Part shown: positions 5,706 to 6,597 of the stretch, piece by piece | Numbering within the stretch: position 1 is the stretch's first letter | How the letters are laid out: each line of letters starts with the position of its first letter | NCBI GenBank assembly: GCA_910585895.1 | Contig: CAJUHY010000089.1 | Coordinates: forward strand, 1-6,597 | Source: an uncultured Lachnospiraceae bacterium | Lineage (GTDB): Bacteria > Bacillota > Clostridia > Lachnospirales > Lachnospiraceae | DNA: 6,597 nt | Reading direction: 5' to 3' | Position numbers and translations under genes: made by a program | Notes under the pieces: model-generated | Told to the model about the DNA's origin: nothing | The model's input: the letters and a program-made list of their open reading frames with translations, nothing else | Database searches by the model: none

Positions 5706-6464
5706 CTAACACATGGCAGCCTTATATTCCGCATCATTCACTGGCTCAAGCCATTCATTAGAAACGTCCTCTCCGGGAACTTCAACCGCCAGATGGGAAA
5801 ACCAGCTATAGGGCACTGCTCCATGCCAGTGCTTCACGCCAACAGGAATATTTACCACGTCTCCCGGCAGCAATTCCTGCACTCTCTTTCCCCATTCCTG
5901 ATAAAACCCTTGCCCGCTGAGGCAGATTAAAATCTGTCCGCCACCGCTTTTAGCATGATGGATGTGCCAGTTATTACGGCATCCTGGCTCAAAAGTCACA
6001 TTATAAATTCCCACCTGTTCCGTAGAAATTGGAGCTAAATAGCTGTTCCCAATAAAATATTGTGCATACGCATTATTCGGCTGGCCAATTGGGAAAATCA
6101 TTGAATTTGCATGTTCCTCCTTTGCATCCTCCACCGTGGTTTCCTCCTCCCAGACTTCCTTCGCCATTCGGAATGCAGACCACGCTTTTGGCCATCCTGC
6201 ATAAAAAGCCGCATGGGTCAGAATCTCCGCAATCTCAGTCTTGGTAATTCCATTCTTTTTTGCACTCTCTAGATGAAAGCGGAAAGAGGAATCCGTAAGC
6301 CCTTGTGCCATCAATGCGGTAACCGTCACCAGAGATCTGTCACGCAGGGAAAGCTGGCTCTCCCGGCTCCACACTTCACCAAACAATACATCATCATTAA
6401 GCTGTGCAAATTTCGGTGCAAAATTACCCAACGTTTCTCTGCCTGCTGTTTGCTTTGCTGCCAT
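5706..6464 (-). CDS. Carboxymuconolactone decarboxylase-like / cupin fusion protein
   Basis: This is a 252-residue cytoplasmic protein of two domains. Residues about 24-106 form an alpha-helical carboxymuconolactone decarboxylase (CMD/AhpD-like) domain: LSLRDRSLVTVTALMAQG, then FHLESAKKNGITKTEIAEIL and THAAFYAGWPKAWSAF. It has no cysteine, so the AhpD-type CxxC peroxidase chemistry is excluded; H64 and H84 remain. Residues about 150-232 form a cupin barrel: motif 1 GCRNNWHIHHAKSGGG (161-176) with H167, H169 and H170 as likely metal ligands, and Q177 near the place where a Glu is common; motif 2 PGDVVNIPVGVKHWHGA (200-216) with H212 and H214. This fusion type is widespread in anaerobic Firmicutes, usually without assigned substrate, so I give no specific reaction. 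The ATG at 6464 has a near-perfect AAGGAGG (6479-6473) 8 nt upstream and a good promoter before it. Confidence 0.92.
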   Translation of the reverse strand: MAAKQTAGRETLGNFAPKFAQLNDDVLFGEVWSRESQLSLRDRSLVTVTALMAQGLTDSSFRFHLESAKKNGITKTEIAEILTHAAFYAGWPKAWSAFRMAKEVWEEETTVEDAKEEHANSMIFPIGQPNNAYAQYFIGNSYLAPISTEQVGIYNVTFEPGCRNNWHIHHAKSGGGQILICLSGQGFYQEWGKRVQELLPGDVVNIPVGVKHWHGAVPYSWFSHLAVEVPGEDVSNEWLEPVNDAEYKAAMC

Positions 6465-6472
6465 CTAAATTT

Positions 6473-6530
6473 CCTCCTTCAAATATAATGTCTTTAGTCC
6501 AATTATACCAAAAACAAATTATGACATCAA
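6473..6530 (-). promoter_or_regulatory. Sigma-A-type promoter and strong ribosome binding site of the CMD-cupin gene
   Basis: On the minus strand, -35 TTGATG (6530-6525) and -10 TATAAT (6507-6502) are separated by 17 bp; a TG precedes the -10 with one extra base between. The predicted transcript start is near 6495, giving a leader of about 30 nt that contains AAGGAGG (6479-6473). Upstream of the -35, an imperfect AT-rich dyad (TATCA at 6540-6544 with TGATA at 6566-6570; ATTTA at 6548-6552 with TAAAT at 6562-6566) could be an operator, but it is weak. Confidence 0.75.
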
Positions 6531-6597
6531 ATACTTATTTATCACCAATTTACAACTTTTATAAATGATAGGCATTTTGCTGGACAAGGCATTTCAA

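Overview
The window looks like chromosomal DNA from a spore-forming Clostridia species, most likely Lachnospiraceae. The assignment rests on the conserved order yqfC-yqfD-phoH-(7TM-HD)-ybeY, on the sporulation proteins YqfC and YqfD, and on the style of the proteins. Everything recognisable is encoded on the minus strand, so transcription runs from right to left. No tRNA, rRNA, CRISPR array, transposase or phage gene was seen.

Right part (about 6597-4310): a clear sigma-A-type promoter (6502-6530) drives a two-domain carboxymuconolactone decarboxylase-like/cupin protein. It is followed after 76 bp by a complete pyrimidine-nucleoside phosphorylase (pdp/deoA), an enzyme of nucleoside salvage.

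Middle (4309-4093): a 217-bp gap without a gene is largely filled by a strongly structured 163-bp palindromic element (4110-4272) with 13-bp perfect terminal inverted repeats, a long internal hairpin, a second compound stem with two mini-hairpins, and a 13-bp direct repeat that permits an alternative fold. It ends only 17 bp before yqfC and must contain or displace that operon's promoter. It may be a miniature mobile or repetitive element, or a structured RNA leader.

Left part (4092-1): a tightly packed operon of five genes. yqfC and yqfD (sporulation) are joined through a TTG start whose ribosome binding site overlaps the yqfC stop. yqfD overlaps phoH by 26 bp. phoH (ATPase) overlaps the next gene by 95 bp through a low-complexity repeat read in two frames. 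That next gene encodes a shortened seven-transmembrane protein whose HD domain has lost most of its metal ligands. It overlaps ybeY (rRNA maturation endoribonuclease) by ATGA. ybeY runs off the left edge before its zinc motif. The overlaps suggest translational coupling, and the mix joins sporulation functions with RNA and ribosome maintenance.

The points most worth following up are the degenerate PgpH/YqfF-like pseudoenzyme, the dual-coded repeat joining it to PhoH, and the structured element in front of yqfC.
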